Shown here: positions 1-8,663 of the stretch, in pieces | Layout of the letters: each line of letters begins with the position of its first letter | Position numbering within the stretch: the stretch's first letter is position 1 | NCBI GenBank assembly: GCA_015350385.1 | Contig: WNKI01000002.1 | Span: forward strand, 4,458,057 to 4,522,056 | Direction: 5' to 3' | DNA from: Aculops lycopersici | Lineage: Eukaryota; Arthropoda; Arachnida; Trombidiformes; Eriophyidae | DNA: 64,000 nucleotides | Program-made: the position numbers and the translations under genes | The notes under the pieces: generated by a model | What the model was told of the DNA's origin: nothing | The model's input: the letters and a program-made list of their open reading frames with translations, nothing else | The model's database searches: none

Positions 1-417
1 CTAATGTGTAGTTGTTTGGATCTAAATAGTTCAACAATCTCATTCCACGATGACTCAGGAATTATGCACTGCTCAGATGAGTCCATCGATTCAATCGATG
101 AGGGTGACTCCAAATACCTGGCCAGCGAAACGATGCAAGGCAAATTTACGAAAGCTGCCGATATTTTCAGTCTTGGAATAACCATCTTCGAGGTTGCCTC
201 GGGACTAGACCTGCCACAAAGGGGCGAGATATATCACAAATTGCGTCACAATGAGATCGAGGATCTTTATCTAAATGGTTTAAGTGCCGAGTTGGCTCAA
301 ATTATTAAGATGATGATGGAAGAAGACTACACAAAACGACCAACTGTTGACGAGTTAATAGCGGTGGTGTCTAATCTATGGAACCAAAGAACGATGTCAT
401 CATCCATGCCAACCTAA
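1..417 (+). CDS. PKMYT1: Myt1-type Cdk1-inhibitory kinase, C-terminal part (cut by window edge)
   Basis: The frame is open to the left edge, so the real start and the N- and C-lobe core lie outside the window; only about 138 C-terminal residues are seen. The stretch EGDSKYLASE followed by the kinase subdomain IX pattern AADIFSLGITIFEVA and then LPQRGE matches the Myt1/Wee1 family, whose members phosphorylate Cdk1 on Thr14/Tyr15 to hold cells in G2. It fits Myt1 better than Wee1 because of the GxxxLR spacing after the LP motif. The usual APE of the activation segment reads ASE here. About 30 residues of acidic/serine-rich loop precede EGD, longer than in vertebrate Myt1. A poly(A) signal AATAAA lies 62 bp after the stop. 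The gene is convergent with the SDR gene. Family call is firm, Myt1 versus another Wee1-like kinase fairly sure. Confidence 0.8.
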   Translation, partial: LMCSCLDLNSSTISFHDDSGIMHCSDESIDSIDEGDSKYLASETMQGKFTKAADIFSLGITIFEVASGLDLPQRGEIYHKLRHNEIEDLYLNGLSAELAQIIKMMMEEDYTKRPTVDELIAVVSNLWNQRTMSSSMPT

Positions 418-450
418 GAGCCTCAAGATATTAAAGATAGTATACCATCA

Positions 451-456
451 TTTATT
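451..456 (-). terminator. Poly(A) signal AATAAA (minus strand) of the SDR gene
   Basis: TTTATT on the plus strand, about 75 bp beyond the minus-strand stop at 528, and inside the predicted 3' UTR of the convergent kinase gene. Confidence 0.5.
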
Positions 457-478
457 ACACATGTCTATTCATTCAGTT

Positions 479-484
479 AATAAA
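479..484 (+). terminator. Poly(A) signal AATAAA of the Myt1-type gene
   Basis: Canonical hexamer 62 bp after the stop. It lies beyond the opposing gene's own hexamer on the minus strand (TTTATT at 451-456), so the two convergent 3' ends probably overlap. Confidence 0.6.
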
Positions 485-527
485 AATGTCACATCTACTA
501 TACAAAGATTTTAGTAGTTACCATTCG

Positions 528-1454
528 TCACCCATCATTACTCTTAAACTTTTGTTGTGCCAAGTATCCACCATCGATTACTAAATCTTGGCCATTAAAC
601 AAAAGAGGCTTTCCCAGTGCAAACATAACAAGATTTGCGATATCCCCTGGAGTTCCCACTCGATGTAGTAGAGTCAAATTTACCATTGACGCATGTTGAG
701 GTCGCTCATCGGTCAGCACTGGTCCTGGAGATACAGTCAGTGCAGATAATCTGCCTCTGAAGAAGTCGTCTTGTTGAGCCATCGCAGCAACTTGTCGTGT
801 CAACTCGGAAAAACAGGCCTTAGATATGCAGTACAAATGAAGTGGAACCACTGCTTGGCTTGCAACGGACGATATGTTAACGATGACAAGCTTATGTTGA
901 TTGTAATTATTGGCAGCATTATCCAATTCCTTGATATCAATCTGTCGCATTGCAATTAGAAACTTGTTGATCATATACACTGGGACTGACACATTTGTGT
1001 GAATCACTCTTTTTAGGTCGTCAAATGATCCCTCGTCTAGGATATTTTTTACCTCTCCCCTGTAGCAAGCATTATTAACAAGCACATTTAGTCGATTGCC
1101 AAACTTTTGTTTGATGAAGGCAATAAGACCGTCAACCTGGCTCATATCATAGAGATCCGCGCGAAAAGTCACCGCTGCATCTCGCTGTTTTGCCGTGTCA
1201 TTGCATAATTTAACGACTTTGTTCATGTTAACTGAATCCCTACCCGTGATTATCACATGATAGCCACTTGAGGCTAAGCTGATCGCAATTTGGGCACCGA
1301 TACCGGTTGCAGAGCCAGTGACAAGTGCAACCCGCTTGTTGCTTTCAACTAGTTGCTGATGTTTTAATTGATGCTCACTATCACCCCATCGCTTGTAAGT
1401 CTGCTCCTGCACCAATTGTCCGTCATTTCCCTGTTGCACACCTGAACCTTCCAT
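528..1454 (-). CDS. Short-chain dehydrogenase/reductase (classical SDR)
   Basis: 308 residues in one exon. The Rossmann cofactor motif TGSATGIG lies at about 46-53, the structural NNA at 127-129 (NNAC instead of the usual NNAG), the catalytic Ser at 195/196 in NISS, and the catalytic pair Y208 and K212 in YCISK; SPGPV follows at 242-246 and a C-terminal IDGGY near 294. These make it an active classical SDR that should use NAD(P)(H) to interconvert a carbonyl and an alcohol; an Arg after the second beta strand (TGRD, about 70-73) hints at NADP(H). The first 40 residues are a hydrophilic, Gln-rich extension with no clear signal peptide. Substrate cannot be told: the closest picture is a sepiapterin-reductase/FabG-like enzyme, but I do not assign one. 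Divergent from the kinesin gene (942 bp between starts). Confidence 0.85.
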   Translation of the reverse strand: MEGSGVQQGNDGQLVQEQTYKRWGDSEHQLKHQQLVESNKRVALVTGSATGIGAQIAISLASSGYHVIITGRDSVNMNKVVKLCNDTAKQRDAAVTFRADLYDMSQVDGLIAFIKQKFGNRLNVLVNNACYRGEVKNILDEGSFDDLKRVIHTNVSVPVYMINKFLIAMRQIDIKELDNAANNYNQHKLVIVNISSVASQAVVPLHLYCISKACFSELTRQVAAMAQQDDFFRGRLSALTVSPGPVLTDERPQHASMVNLTLLHRVGTPGDIANLVMFALGKPLLFNGQDLVIDGGYLAQQKFKSNDG

Positions 1455-2039
1455 TGCTAAATGAACATTTGAACAAGTGTTGGCCGATCTATCTGTTTTT
1501 TCGTTTTAGCGGATAAAAATTAGAACACTCGATCTAAACGCCTAGACTTTGCCTTCAAGTTTAGAGGCAATTATTGAAGGTTCCACACTCCGAACAAAAA
1601 AACTCGTTGGTCAATTCACCCTATCGCTATCATGAACAATCATATCCTCAAAGATGTGGGCTCTCCCTCCGTCCACTTGAGTTGTTGTTGCGCTGCTACA
1701 GATGATAACGAGAACAGGTAGAGCTAGTGGTGAAGGCAACTTGCTCTTGTTGTAACTGATGTTGGAAGTATCTTGGTGGAAGTTAATGTTGTTGCTAGTG
1801 GTTGTTCGAGTCACCGTTGTGGTTGGCGGTGTTGCTATCGCTGATGCTGCTGTTGTTGTTGTTGTCGTGTTTTGTTGTTGTTAGGCAAAGGGAAAAAGCC
1901 AGTCCACCAAAGACAGCTGCAATCGCATTGCAAATATACTCACTCGCCTAGAGCTCTCGTTCCTTGCGATAGCCGCTGCGCAAGCCGCAGCCATTCGCTC
2001 GCATTCAGACTAGCCGCTTGCCGCCTTTGTAGCTATAGC

Positions 2040-2073
<34 letters not shown>

Positions 2074-2396
2074 GTAATGTAGCAGTTACAAGTTGCTGCA
2101 GACAGAAATTGCGCTAATTTCTGCAACGAGCATGCAAGCCTGCTCAGTTTTGAAACATTTAATGCAGCAACACAAATTCTTTCCGTTGCGTGGCAGCGGC
2201 TCGGTCAGCTTACAATACCCTCATTTCTTCAAATTCTCCATTTCTCGCTTACACTCTCAACACACACCACTTTTAAAACAATCATTTTATCCACTCCAAT
2301 CCTTTTCATTATCAACGAGCAACCTATTTTAATATTATTAAGAGATCACTGTAACTTTTTTATCTACACCACCACCTCCATATTATCATTATAACC
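1455..2396. other. Intergenic region between SDR and kinesin-13 starts
   Basis: Divergent promoter region for both neighbours. It holds a GTTGTTG-rich trinucleotide stretch (about 1786-1880) and a CA microsatellite (2041-2071). The short open frames across it look like chance. I see no TATA box I would trust. Confidence 0.6.
2041..2071. repeat. (CA)n microsatellite
   Basis: About 15 perfect CA units, roughly 330 bp upstream of the kinesin ATG, possibly in its promoter or 5' UTR. Confidence 0.95.
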
Positions 2397-4544
2397 ATGG
2401 CCACAAGTTTAGAGGTCGGCCTTACGGTTGACATCCAACGGACCAATGGTGTTATCCATTCGGCTAGCATAACCGATATCGATTGGGAGGCGCAATCAGT
2501 CACAGTCGAATGGTCTGAACAAGGAGATGTTAAGGGTAAGGAGGTTGAATTCAACACCCTGTTTCTCTTGAATCAGAATATAAACAACAACCGGCCCAAA
2601 TCATCGAGTAACAACAACAACAACAACCACAGTAGTAATAATAAGTCAATGCTGCCACCACCACCACCTGGTCAGAGGGCCAGTCGCATTGGTGCCATTC
2701 CGGCCGCATCCTCAACACGTGCCTCTAATAACCTGATGGCTGGATCAAAGCGAGGCTCACTCAGACTTAGACCCCAGAATGTACGCCAAACCGTATTCAA
2801 CGGGGGAGGCTCGACTGAGCAGATATCGACCGTAATCAATCAAACAATCGCGCCGGCTTCTCAACAAGCAAGCGGCATTGCCCGAGCTGAGAGTCTCACC
2901 CAACAACAGTTGCAGGCAGCCAATCGGCGCAAATCGAATGTAGTCAAAGAGGTCGACAAGATAAAGAAGCAACGAGAAGAACGCCGTGCCAAGCAGGAGG
3001 CTCAAAAGCAGACCAAGGCTGAATTGATTCAAGCCGTTGAACCTGGAAACCCTAATTGGGAGTTTCTGGGTATGATCCGAGAATACAGAGAACAACTGAC
3101 TTATAAGCCAATCACAGGCAACGATGTGGCCAAGGATCATCAAATATGTGTTGCCGTACGAAAAAGGCCATTGAATAAGCGAGAAATCCAAAGGAAGGAT
3201 GTCGATGTGGTCACCGTGCCGAGCAAAGACTTGACGGTTGTGCATGAACCGAAACACAAAGTTGACTTGACACGTTACCTAGAAAATCATGTGTTTAGAT
3301 TCGACTATGCATTTGATGAAACAGCCTCCAACGATTTGGTGTACAAGTATACAGCGAAACCTCTTGTTCACACAATCTTTGAAGGAGGTATGGCTACCTG
3401 TTTCGCCTATGGTCAAACAGGTAGTGGTAAAACCCACACTATGGGTGGTGATTTCAACGGTAAAACTCAAGATAGCACAAAGGGTATCTATGCCCTTGTC
3501 GCTGGCGATGTATTCAAAATGCTCAGATCACCAAAGTACAAATCCGAGAACCTATCAGTCTATGCCAGCTTCTTCGAGATTTACAGTGGTAAAGTGTTCG
3601 ATCTACTCAGTGAAAAGGCAAAACTTCGAGTTCTCGAGGATGCCAACCAGCAAGTTCAAATTGTCGGCCTCCGTGAGGAAGCCGTCGACTCGGTAGAGGA
3701 TGTCCTCAACTTAATTAACATCGGAAACACCATTCGCACATCAGGCCAAACTTCAGCCAATAACCACTCATCGAGATCTCATGCAGTGTTTCAAATAATC
3801 TTGAGGCACAACAAGAAACAAAAGAATATAAAAGGAAAATTCTCCCTCATTGATCTGGCTGGTAATGAACGGGGTGCCGACACTTCGAGTTCAAACAGAC
3901 AGACTCGCATGGAGGGAGCGGAAATCAACAAGTCTTTATTAGCTTTAAAAGAATGTATTAGAGCACTCGGCAGAAAGGGTGCTCATTTGCCATTCAGGGC
4001 AAGCAAACTTACTCAAGTGCTACGGGATTCATTTATTGGTGAGAACTCAAGAACATGCATGATAGCCATGATCTCGCCGGGCATGCAATCCTGTGAGCAT
4101 TCACTCAATACACTTCGGTATGCAGATCGGGTTAAAGAGCTTGGTCACCAAGGACCCGAACTAAAGTCAGATGAAAATGATGAAAATGATGCCATGTCAC
4201 CAGAAGACGATCTAGCCTTATTACATAACTCTAACTCAGCAGAAATTTCGCAAGACATGCACACATTCCACGAAGCAATTTCACACTTACAGGATATGGA
4301 GGATGAGATATCAGACATCCACAAAAATCTAGTAGAGCATGACAACATCGTTTGGCATTCTAGATGCCGAGAGTTACTCGACATGACAGCTCAGGTCGAT
4401 TATGATGTCGATCAATATGCACAAGAGCTGGACGAAATCCTTGCCGAACGTCTGGAATCCTTATCTAGCTTGAAAGAGAAGGTTGTGAACTTTAGAGCTC
4501 AGCTAAGAGAAGAGGAACTTATGAGTAAGAAGATGGTCAAGTGA
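2397..4544 (+). CDS. KIF2A: Kinesin-13 microtubule depolymerase (KIF2/Klp10A type)
   Basis: 715 residues, single exon, ATG in a good context (aaccATGg). The N-terminus (GLTVDIQRTNGVIHSA) is the conserved kinesin-13 head-start region, followed by an Asn/Pro-rich linker (about 60-140) and a basic neck (about 178-205). The central motor domain begins near 250: KVD loop-2 motif at 288-290 (the family hallmark needed to peel tubulin from microtubule ends), P-loop GQTGSGKT at 339-346, switch I NNHSSRSHA at 455-463, switch II DLAGNERG at 486-493. A C-terminal acidic and helical tail (about 600-715) fits dimerisation. It should use ATP to depolymerise microtubule ends at spindle poles, kinetochores or cilia. 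Length matches the family (about 670-800). Which paralogue (KIF2A, 2B, 2C) cannot be separated. AATAAA at 4675-4680 gives a 3' UTR of about 150 nt. Confidence 0.95.
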   Translation: MATSLEVGLTVDIQRTNGVIHSASITDIDWEAQSVTVEWSEQGDVKGKEVEFNTLFLLNQNINNNRPKSSSNNNNNNHSSNNKSMLPPPPPGQRASRIGAIPAASSTRASNNLMAGSKRGSLRLRPQNVRQTVFNGGGSTEQISTVINQTIAPASQQASGIARAESLTQQQLQAANRRKSNVVKEVDKIKKQREERRAKQEAQKQTKAELIQAVEPGNPNWEFLGMIREYREQLTYKPITGNDVAKDHQICVAVRKRPLNKREIQRKDVDVVTVPSKDLTVVHEPKHKVDLTRYLENHVFRFDYAFDETASNDLVYKYTAKPLVHTIFEGGMATCFAYGQTGSGKTHTMGGDFNGKTQDSTKGIYALVAGDVFKMLRSPKYKSENLSVYASFFEIYSGKVFDLLSEKAKLRVLEDANQQVQIVGLREEAVDSVEDVLNLINIGNTIRTSGQTSANNHSSRSHAVFQIILRHNKKQKNIKGKFSLIDLAGNERGADTSSSNRQTRMEGAEINKSLLALKECIRALGRKGAHLPFRASKLTQVLRDSFIGENSRTCMIAMISPGMQSCEHSLNTLRYADRVKELGHQGPELKSDENDENDAMSPEDDLALLHNSNSAEISQDMHTFHEAISHLQDMEDEISDIHKNLVEHDNIVWHSRCRELLDMTAQVDYDVDQYAQELDEILAERLESLSSLKEKVVNFRAQLREEELMSKKMVK

Positions 4545-5458
4545 GCCAGATGAGGAGAGGAGCGAAAGGTGAAGATCTATTTACAAGTTACACCAAGTGT
4601 AACAAGAGGAACCTTTTAAGCAACGATTTTAATTCCACACACTCTCAGATACACATTGACAAATACCTGACGTCAATAAACGGAGAGCTAGAATTTTCAG
4701 GTCACTTATGTTTACTTTTGCGTGAGTTTGCTTGATTTGAGGACCATTCATATCGCTGCCTGTCCATTGTGTGCAAATCTGCTATACGCTTAAGACATTC
4801 CTTACAGAAATCGACGAATTTTTCTGTCGATCCTTGATGAGGCGATTCCTTATTTTCTTTCTACAGGGTTCGAGATGGAGTTTCTAACATAAACGTGGGT
4901 CAGAACAATTTAATGCTTATGTCATCGCGGGCGAGATGAAAGCCATACCCCTGACCAAAGCTAGAACGCACCTCTTTGAAAGATCAAGGTGCACCGCATG
5001 CTTTTTTTGATCTGATATCGCGCAACTAGATGCAACTTCAATTTCGATTCGTGAGAATACCATAGATCTCCTCCTATGCGACTTGGTCGACATTATGGAT
5101 CAAAGCGTATAAAACAGAATGCTATATCAGTAGTTAGCGAGAGATATAGTAAGAGTTGCAAGGATTGGAACTGGTAGAGCTGTGCCCCTGGCCCAGTATT
5201 ATCAAAATTTGGCTAGCTCATGGTTGGACGCGCGAGTTCTGGTGCCTCAGGTTCAGTCATATTGTGAAAATATTTAACTTGGATTGTCAAATCTACCTCC
5301 TTTAGAGAATCACAAATCCTTATGCGCCTGGCGATAACATACAGATGAAGAACTAGGGAACATGATGGTATACATTCGTTTAGTCTCTTGTAGAGAATTT
5401 AATGGTATGAGTGAGTCGATGATTGAGATTCTAAGATTTCTATACAGTCTAAATATCA
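4545..5458. other. Convergent intergenic region, no gene seen
   Basis: Contains the kinesin 3' UTR to about 4700, then roughly 750 bp of unassigned sequence. A pyrimidine stretch ending TTTCTTTCTACAG at about 4854-4866 resembles a 3' splice site but no exon follows that I can support. A minus-strand ATTAAA (TTTAAT at 5398-5403) may end the membrane-protein transcript. Confidence 0.5.
4675..4680 (+). terminator. Poly(A) signal AATAAA of the kinesin-13 gene
   Basis: Canonical hexamer 131 bp after the stop codon. Confidence 0.6.
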
Positions 5459-6706
5459 TTAAATTACGTTATGAATCTTTTCTTTATAGTTGAGTAAAGT
5501 GGGATTGACTCCTTGATTGTTGCTTGTTATTATAACTTGAGCCCTTTGCGGCGGTTGCTCATAAAGCGAGTGTCCATATTGGTGCTTAACTTGTGTTGGG
5601 TGCTGATTTATTTGTGCTGATTGTCCATAAGCCATGGACTGCATTGGTCGCATCGAGTTGAAGTCGGACATTTGTACTGATCCATTTTGGGCAGTTGCTG
5701 GCATGCCACCATTAATTGGATAGACACCATTGTGACCGTTATAGATTGCATTGTCATAATTGGACTCAGACAACATTGCGCTAGAATTTGAGCTTGTATG
5801 GAAGTGTTCGTGTGGGTCCAAAACTTCTCGGACCTCGGCATAAGTATGCAAATTGTAAGGTGAGAGGAAACGTTGATTATTTTCAGGGTTCATGTCTGCA
5901 TAAACAGCACTTGAGGTACCAGTTGAATTTGTTTGCGAAGACGGGACTTCATATTCATTTGGTATTCGTCTAATGGTGCGTCCTATAATCGAACCAGGTT
6001 GTGCCCAGTACTTGCTTGGAATCGAAGTCTTTTTGTGCTGAGATTGATCATTGATGATCGGTGAAGTCAGGTTCTTGTCTCTGTTAGTCTGAATATAACA
6101 TGGATCTACAATTCTGACTCCAGAATTAGACAAGCTCTCGTGTAAAGATCCATTCTTGTCCATAGAATGGTGGTGGTGCGCATTTGGTTGCTGATTGGAC
6201 TTGAACACTTTAGCCCTAGTAAGGGATGCAATGATTTTTGTTCGCCTTGCACCAAACACGTAGATAAATAATACTGATGAGATCGTCAGAAAACTGGCCA
6301 ATAGAACAATGATACGATTGTTCATATTGCTGTATGAACTGTCCCCATGGCCAACTAGACTTCCATCAGCATGTAATAATTCGCAGAAGTAACATTGATC
6401 CCCAGTATCATGTTTGTCAGGGTTGGGATGTTTGTATGCATCTATATCATTTTGGAAACTTGGGTGCATCGGCGGTGGTGGTATAAAAATGATGTCGTCT
6501 GGTGGTGGCTCCTGATATATCAATTCGTCTCCACAATAACTACATGCTGATGGAGATCCCAAGCTAAATGATGCGTTATCTGCTATGGCCCAAATATTGA
6601 GATCTGCCGCCCTGAAATGATCCAAATGAGCTTGAGTTGGGTCAGCCACAAATAGAAGGGCAGCCGTTACTATGAAAAAATACTGCATGTTGATTTTGTT
6701 ACACAT
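5459..6706 (-). CDS. Unrecognised single-pass type I membrane protein
   Basis: 415 residues, one exon. I do not recognise the family. Visible parts: a signal peptide (M1 or M7 to about A26, hydrophobic core FFIVTAALLFVA), a short extracellular part of about 105 residues with two CxxC pairs (C55/C58 in CSYC and C105/C108 in CYFC) and a proline-rich stretch EPPPDDIIFIPPPP between them, one transmembrane helix at about 132-151 followed by a basic stop-transfer ARRTK, then a cytoplasmic tail of about 260 residues. The tail is disordered, Asn/Ser/His-rich, and has tyrosines in contexts that could be phosphorylated and bound by SH2 or PTB domains (NEYEVPS, AVYADM, HTYAEV, SNYDNA). It could be a small receptor or adaptor; that is inference. 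The Tc1 element sits 266 bp upstream of its start, on the same strand. Confidence 0.75.
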   Translation of the reverse strand: MCNKINMQYFFIVTAALLFVADPTQAHLDHFRAADLNIWAIADNASFSLGSPSACSYCGDELIYQEPPPDDIIFIPPPPMHPSFQNDIDAYKHPNPDKHDTGDQCYFCELLHADGSLVGHGDSSYSNMNNRIIVLLASFLTISSVLFIYVFGARRTKIIASLTRAKVFKSNQQPNAHHHHSMDKNGSLHESLSNSGVRIVDPCYIQTNRDKNLTSPIINDQSQHKKTSIPSKYWAQPGSIIGRTIRRIPNEYEVPSSQTNSTGTSSAVYADMNPENNQRFLSPYNLHTYAEVREVLDPHEHFHTSSNSSAMLSESNYDNAIYNGHNGVYPINGGMPATAQNGSVQMSDFNSMRPMQSMAYGQSAQINQHPTQVKHQYGHSLYEQPPQRAQVIITSNNQGVNPTLLNYKEKIHNVI

Positions 6707-6972
6707 TCTAAGAGGTATTTCTTTTAATTAATATGAAACATCTTCAAATTATTACAAGATAAATGGGACCAAGTTCTATAATATTTCAAGGAGTCTCATA
6801 GAAATACGGTGCGATCGCGAGGGGAGCAACCGACTAGTTTTATTTTTCTTCAACAGCTAACGGTGCGTTATTTGGACAACACAAAGAAGTTCACCGCTGC
6901 GATGGTCAGTTCAGTGCGTAACACAGCGAACACATAAAGACTGCGCTTCAATCCCTGTGTCTATCGTAACTA

Positions 6973-6998
6973 CAGTGGCTCACAATACTGGCCCAAAT
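6973..6998 (+). repeat. Left terminal inverted repeat of the Tc1-like element
   Basis: Starts CAGTGGC next to a TA dinucleotide and pairs with the right end with about 20/24 identity; the transposase is expected to cut here. Confidence 0.88.
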
Positions 6999-7189
6999 AG
7001 AGGTTGCGTCAAATAAAGTTCGTAATAACTCGAGAATGAAAACACGAATGAATCTGATATTTTGAACTCGCACGCTCACATCTCTCGACCGCTCAATTCG
7101 AACTCGACTTTTTCTCTCGCTGGGGCCTAATTGATTTTAGCTTGAATTTTATTGATATGGGCCATTGGGCCAGTTTTTTTGCTTCCTCT

Positions 7190-8236
7190 TCAAGTTCCTG
7201 TTGGTCTTCCTTTTTGCTTAATACACTCCGCTATTCGTCTTGGCATGCTCTCAATAAGGTTTTGGCATGTTTCTACTGATATGTTCGCCCATTCTTCCTG
7301 GATATTTGTCCATAATTCTTGAACACTCCTTGGTCTTGGTCGTTTGGCGAGGCGCCGCTTGATGATGGCCCACAAGTTCTCGATTGGGTTGAGGTCTGGC
7401 GATTGAGAGGGCCAATCTAATAGGTGGATCTTCTTATCTGCGAACCAAGTTTTTAATAATTTTGATTTGTGCTTTGGGTCGTTGTCTTGCTGAAATATGA
7501 TGTCTTCCGCTTGCGGCATGCCAGGTAATATTCCACATGCTTGGATTGTTGGTATGAGACCAGCTTGCAATATGTCTCGGTACATGAATCTGTCCATGAG
7601 TCCGTGGATCTGTGTAAGTTTGCCGGCACCAAGCCAGCTGAACATCCCGTGCACCATTACACTTCCGCCGCCAAACTTCATTGTCTCAGCAAAGCGCTTG
7701 CTTTGGTCTTCGTTGTCTAGCGGGACCCAGACATAGCGCTTGCCGTCGCTCGAGACTCGATTGAATTTGCTTTCATCTGACCAGATTACTCGCTTCCAGT
7801 CTTCGACAGTCCACTGGGCATGTGCATGGCACCAGCGGAGTCTAGCTCGGCGATTCTTGATGCTGACAAGCGGCTTCTTGATAACTTTTTTGGCGCCCCA
7901 GCCAATACTTCTGAGTCCACGGCGGACTGTTTGCGCGCTGAACTGGACTTTATTCTCATTAGCTTGATTCCAGTTGGTAATAAACTTCTTGGTTGCTTCG
8001 GCGGCGCTATCTGCTTGATTTGCATTGAGTGAGTGGGCAATATTGCGCTTGGTTAGCTCGCTGAGCTTAGCTGGTCGGCCGCCGACGGATCTTTCGACGT
8101 TGACATCTCGCTCCTTAAGGATGCGATTGACGGTCGACTTGCCGATGCCTAGTCGGGCAGCTAAAGCCCTCGACGTGAGGCCCTCTTGCGTGAGCTTAAC
8201 GACGTCGTTGGCGAGTTGCTTGGTAGTTTTTTTCAT
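7190..8236 (-). CDS. Tc1-like transposase, DD34E
   Basis: 348 residues, uninterrupted, the normal length for Tc1 transposases (about 340-350). An N-terminal helix-turn-helix pair (LTSRALAARLGIGKSTVNRI at about 20-39, and a second at about 58-115) binds the inverted repeats, with a GRPA linker (53-56) like the GRPR hook of the family. The RNase-H-fold catalytic residues are all present: D154 (WSDESKFN), D251 (QQDNDPKH) and E286 (NPIENLW), with 34 residues between the last two. It should cut and paste the element at TA sites. AATAAA lies about 37 nt after the stop inside the element (minus strand, 7148-7153). The intact frame suggests a recent or still active copy. Confidence 0.95.
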   Translation of the reverse strand: MKKTTKQLANDVVKLTQEGLTSRALAARLGIGKSTVNRILKERDVNVERSVGGRPAKLSELTKRNIAHSLNANQADSAAEATKKFITNWNQANENKVQFSAQTVRRGLRSIGWGAKKVIKKPLVSIKNRRARLRWCHAHAQWTVEDWKRVIWSDESKFNRVSSDGKRYVWVPLDNEDQSKRFAETMKFGGGSVMVHGMFSWLGAGKLTQIHGLMDRFMYRDILQAGLIPTIQACGILPGMPQAEDIIFQQDNDPKHKSKLLKTWFADKKIHLLDWPSQSPDLNPIENLWAIIKRRLAKRPRPRSVQELWTNIQEEWANISVETCQNLIESMPRRIAECIKQKGRPTGT

Positions 8237-8603
8237 TGTTAAATAGCGGTCTTGACGCGAGTGATGAATAGAATTTTGCGGAAGAACAAGTGGAAATGAA
8301 GTGAAATCGAGGGTTGGAAACGAAAACCATGACCCCGAAGGGTCAGAAAAGAGCGAAAGTTCAATGTAAAAATCACCTGTCGTCTAGACATTATCATTTT
8401 TAATCTTATTAATTAGTGGCGACAAAACTGGCCCGGATATGAGACGAGGGTTAAGAGGCGCGCGAGCCTAAGAAGCGCAGGTGCAAGCGAGAAAAGCGAC
8501 CGCAGACGGCGCCAAACAGATTCGCGGTGCCAGCGAGAGAAAAATAAATGAAGTTCAGCGACGCATTCGCAAAATATTACGATACAAAGTCAGAGATCTA
8601 GTT

Positions 8604-8629
8604 TATTGGGCCGGAATTGTAAGCAACTG
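8604..8629 (-). repeat. Right terminal inverted repeat of the Tc1-like element
   Basis: Read on the minus strand it starts CAGTTGC after a TA dinucleotide. Unlike the left end it contains AATAAA (plus-strand TTTATT at 8602-8607). Confidence 0.88.
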
Positions 8630-8663
8630 TACAATGTCTATCCTTCTCTTGGGTAATGTATTA

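Larger units (their letters stand above)
6973..8629 (-). mobile_element. Tc1-like DNA transposon, full length, with TA target duplication
   Basis: A 1657-bp element. The left end reads CAGTGGCTCACAATACTGGC and the right end, on the minus strand, CAGTTGCTTACAATTCCGGC; about 20 of the first 24 positions agree. Both ends are directly flanked by TA (6971-6972 and 8630-8631), the target duplication of the Tc1/mariner superfamily. It carries one intact transposase gene. A 15-bp sequence TTTTTCTCTCGCTGG recurs inverted inside each end (about 7109-7123 and 8530-8544). Extra copies of the terminal ACTGGCCC core lie about 200 bp inside each end. It sits between the 3' end of the RPUSD2-like gene (33 bp behind its stop) and the promoter of the membrane-protein gene, all on the minus strand. 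Confidence 0.93.

Noticed and set aside
4866..4876. GGTTCGAGAT, resembling a tRNA B box
   Set aside because: No paired T stem, no A box at the right distance, and it directly follows a pyrimidine-AG stretch.
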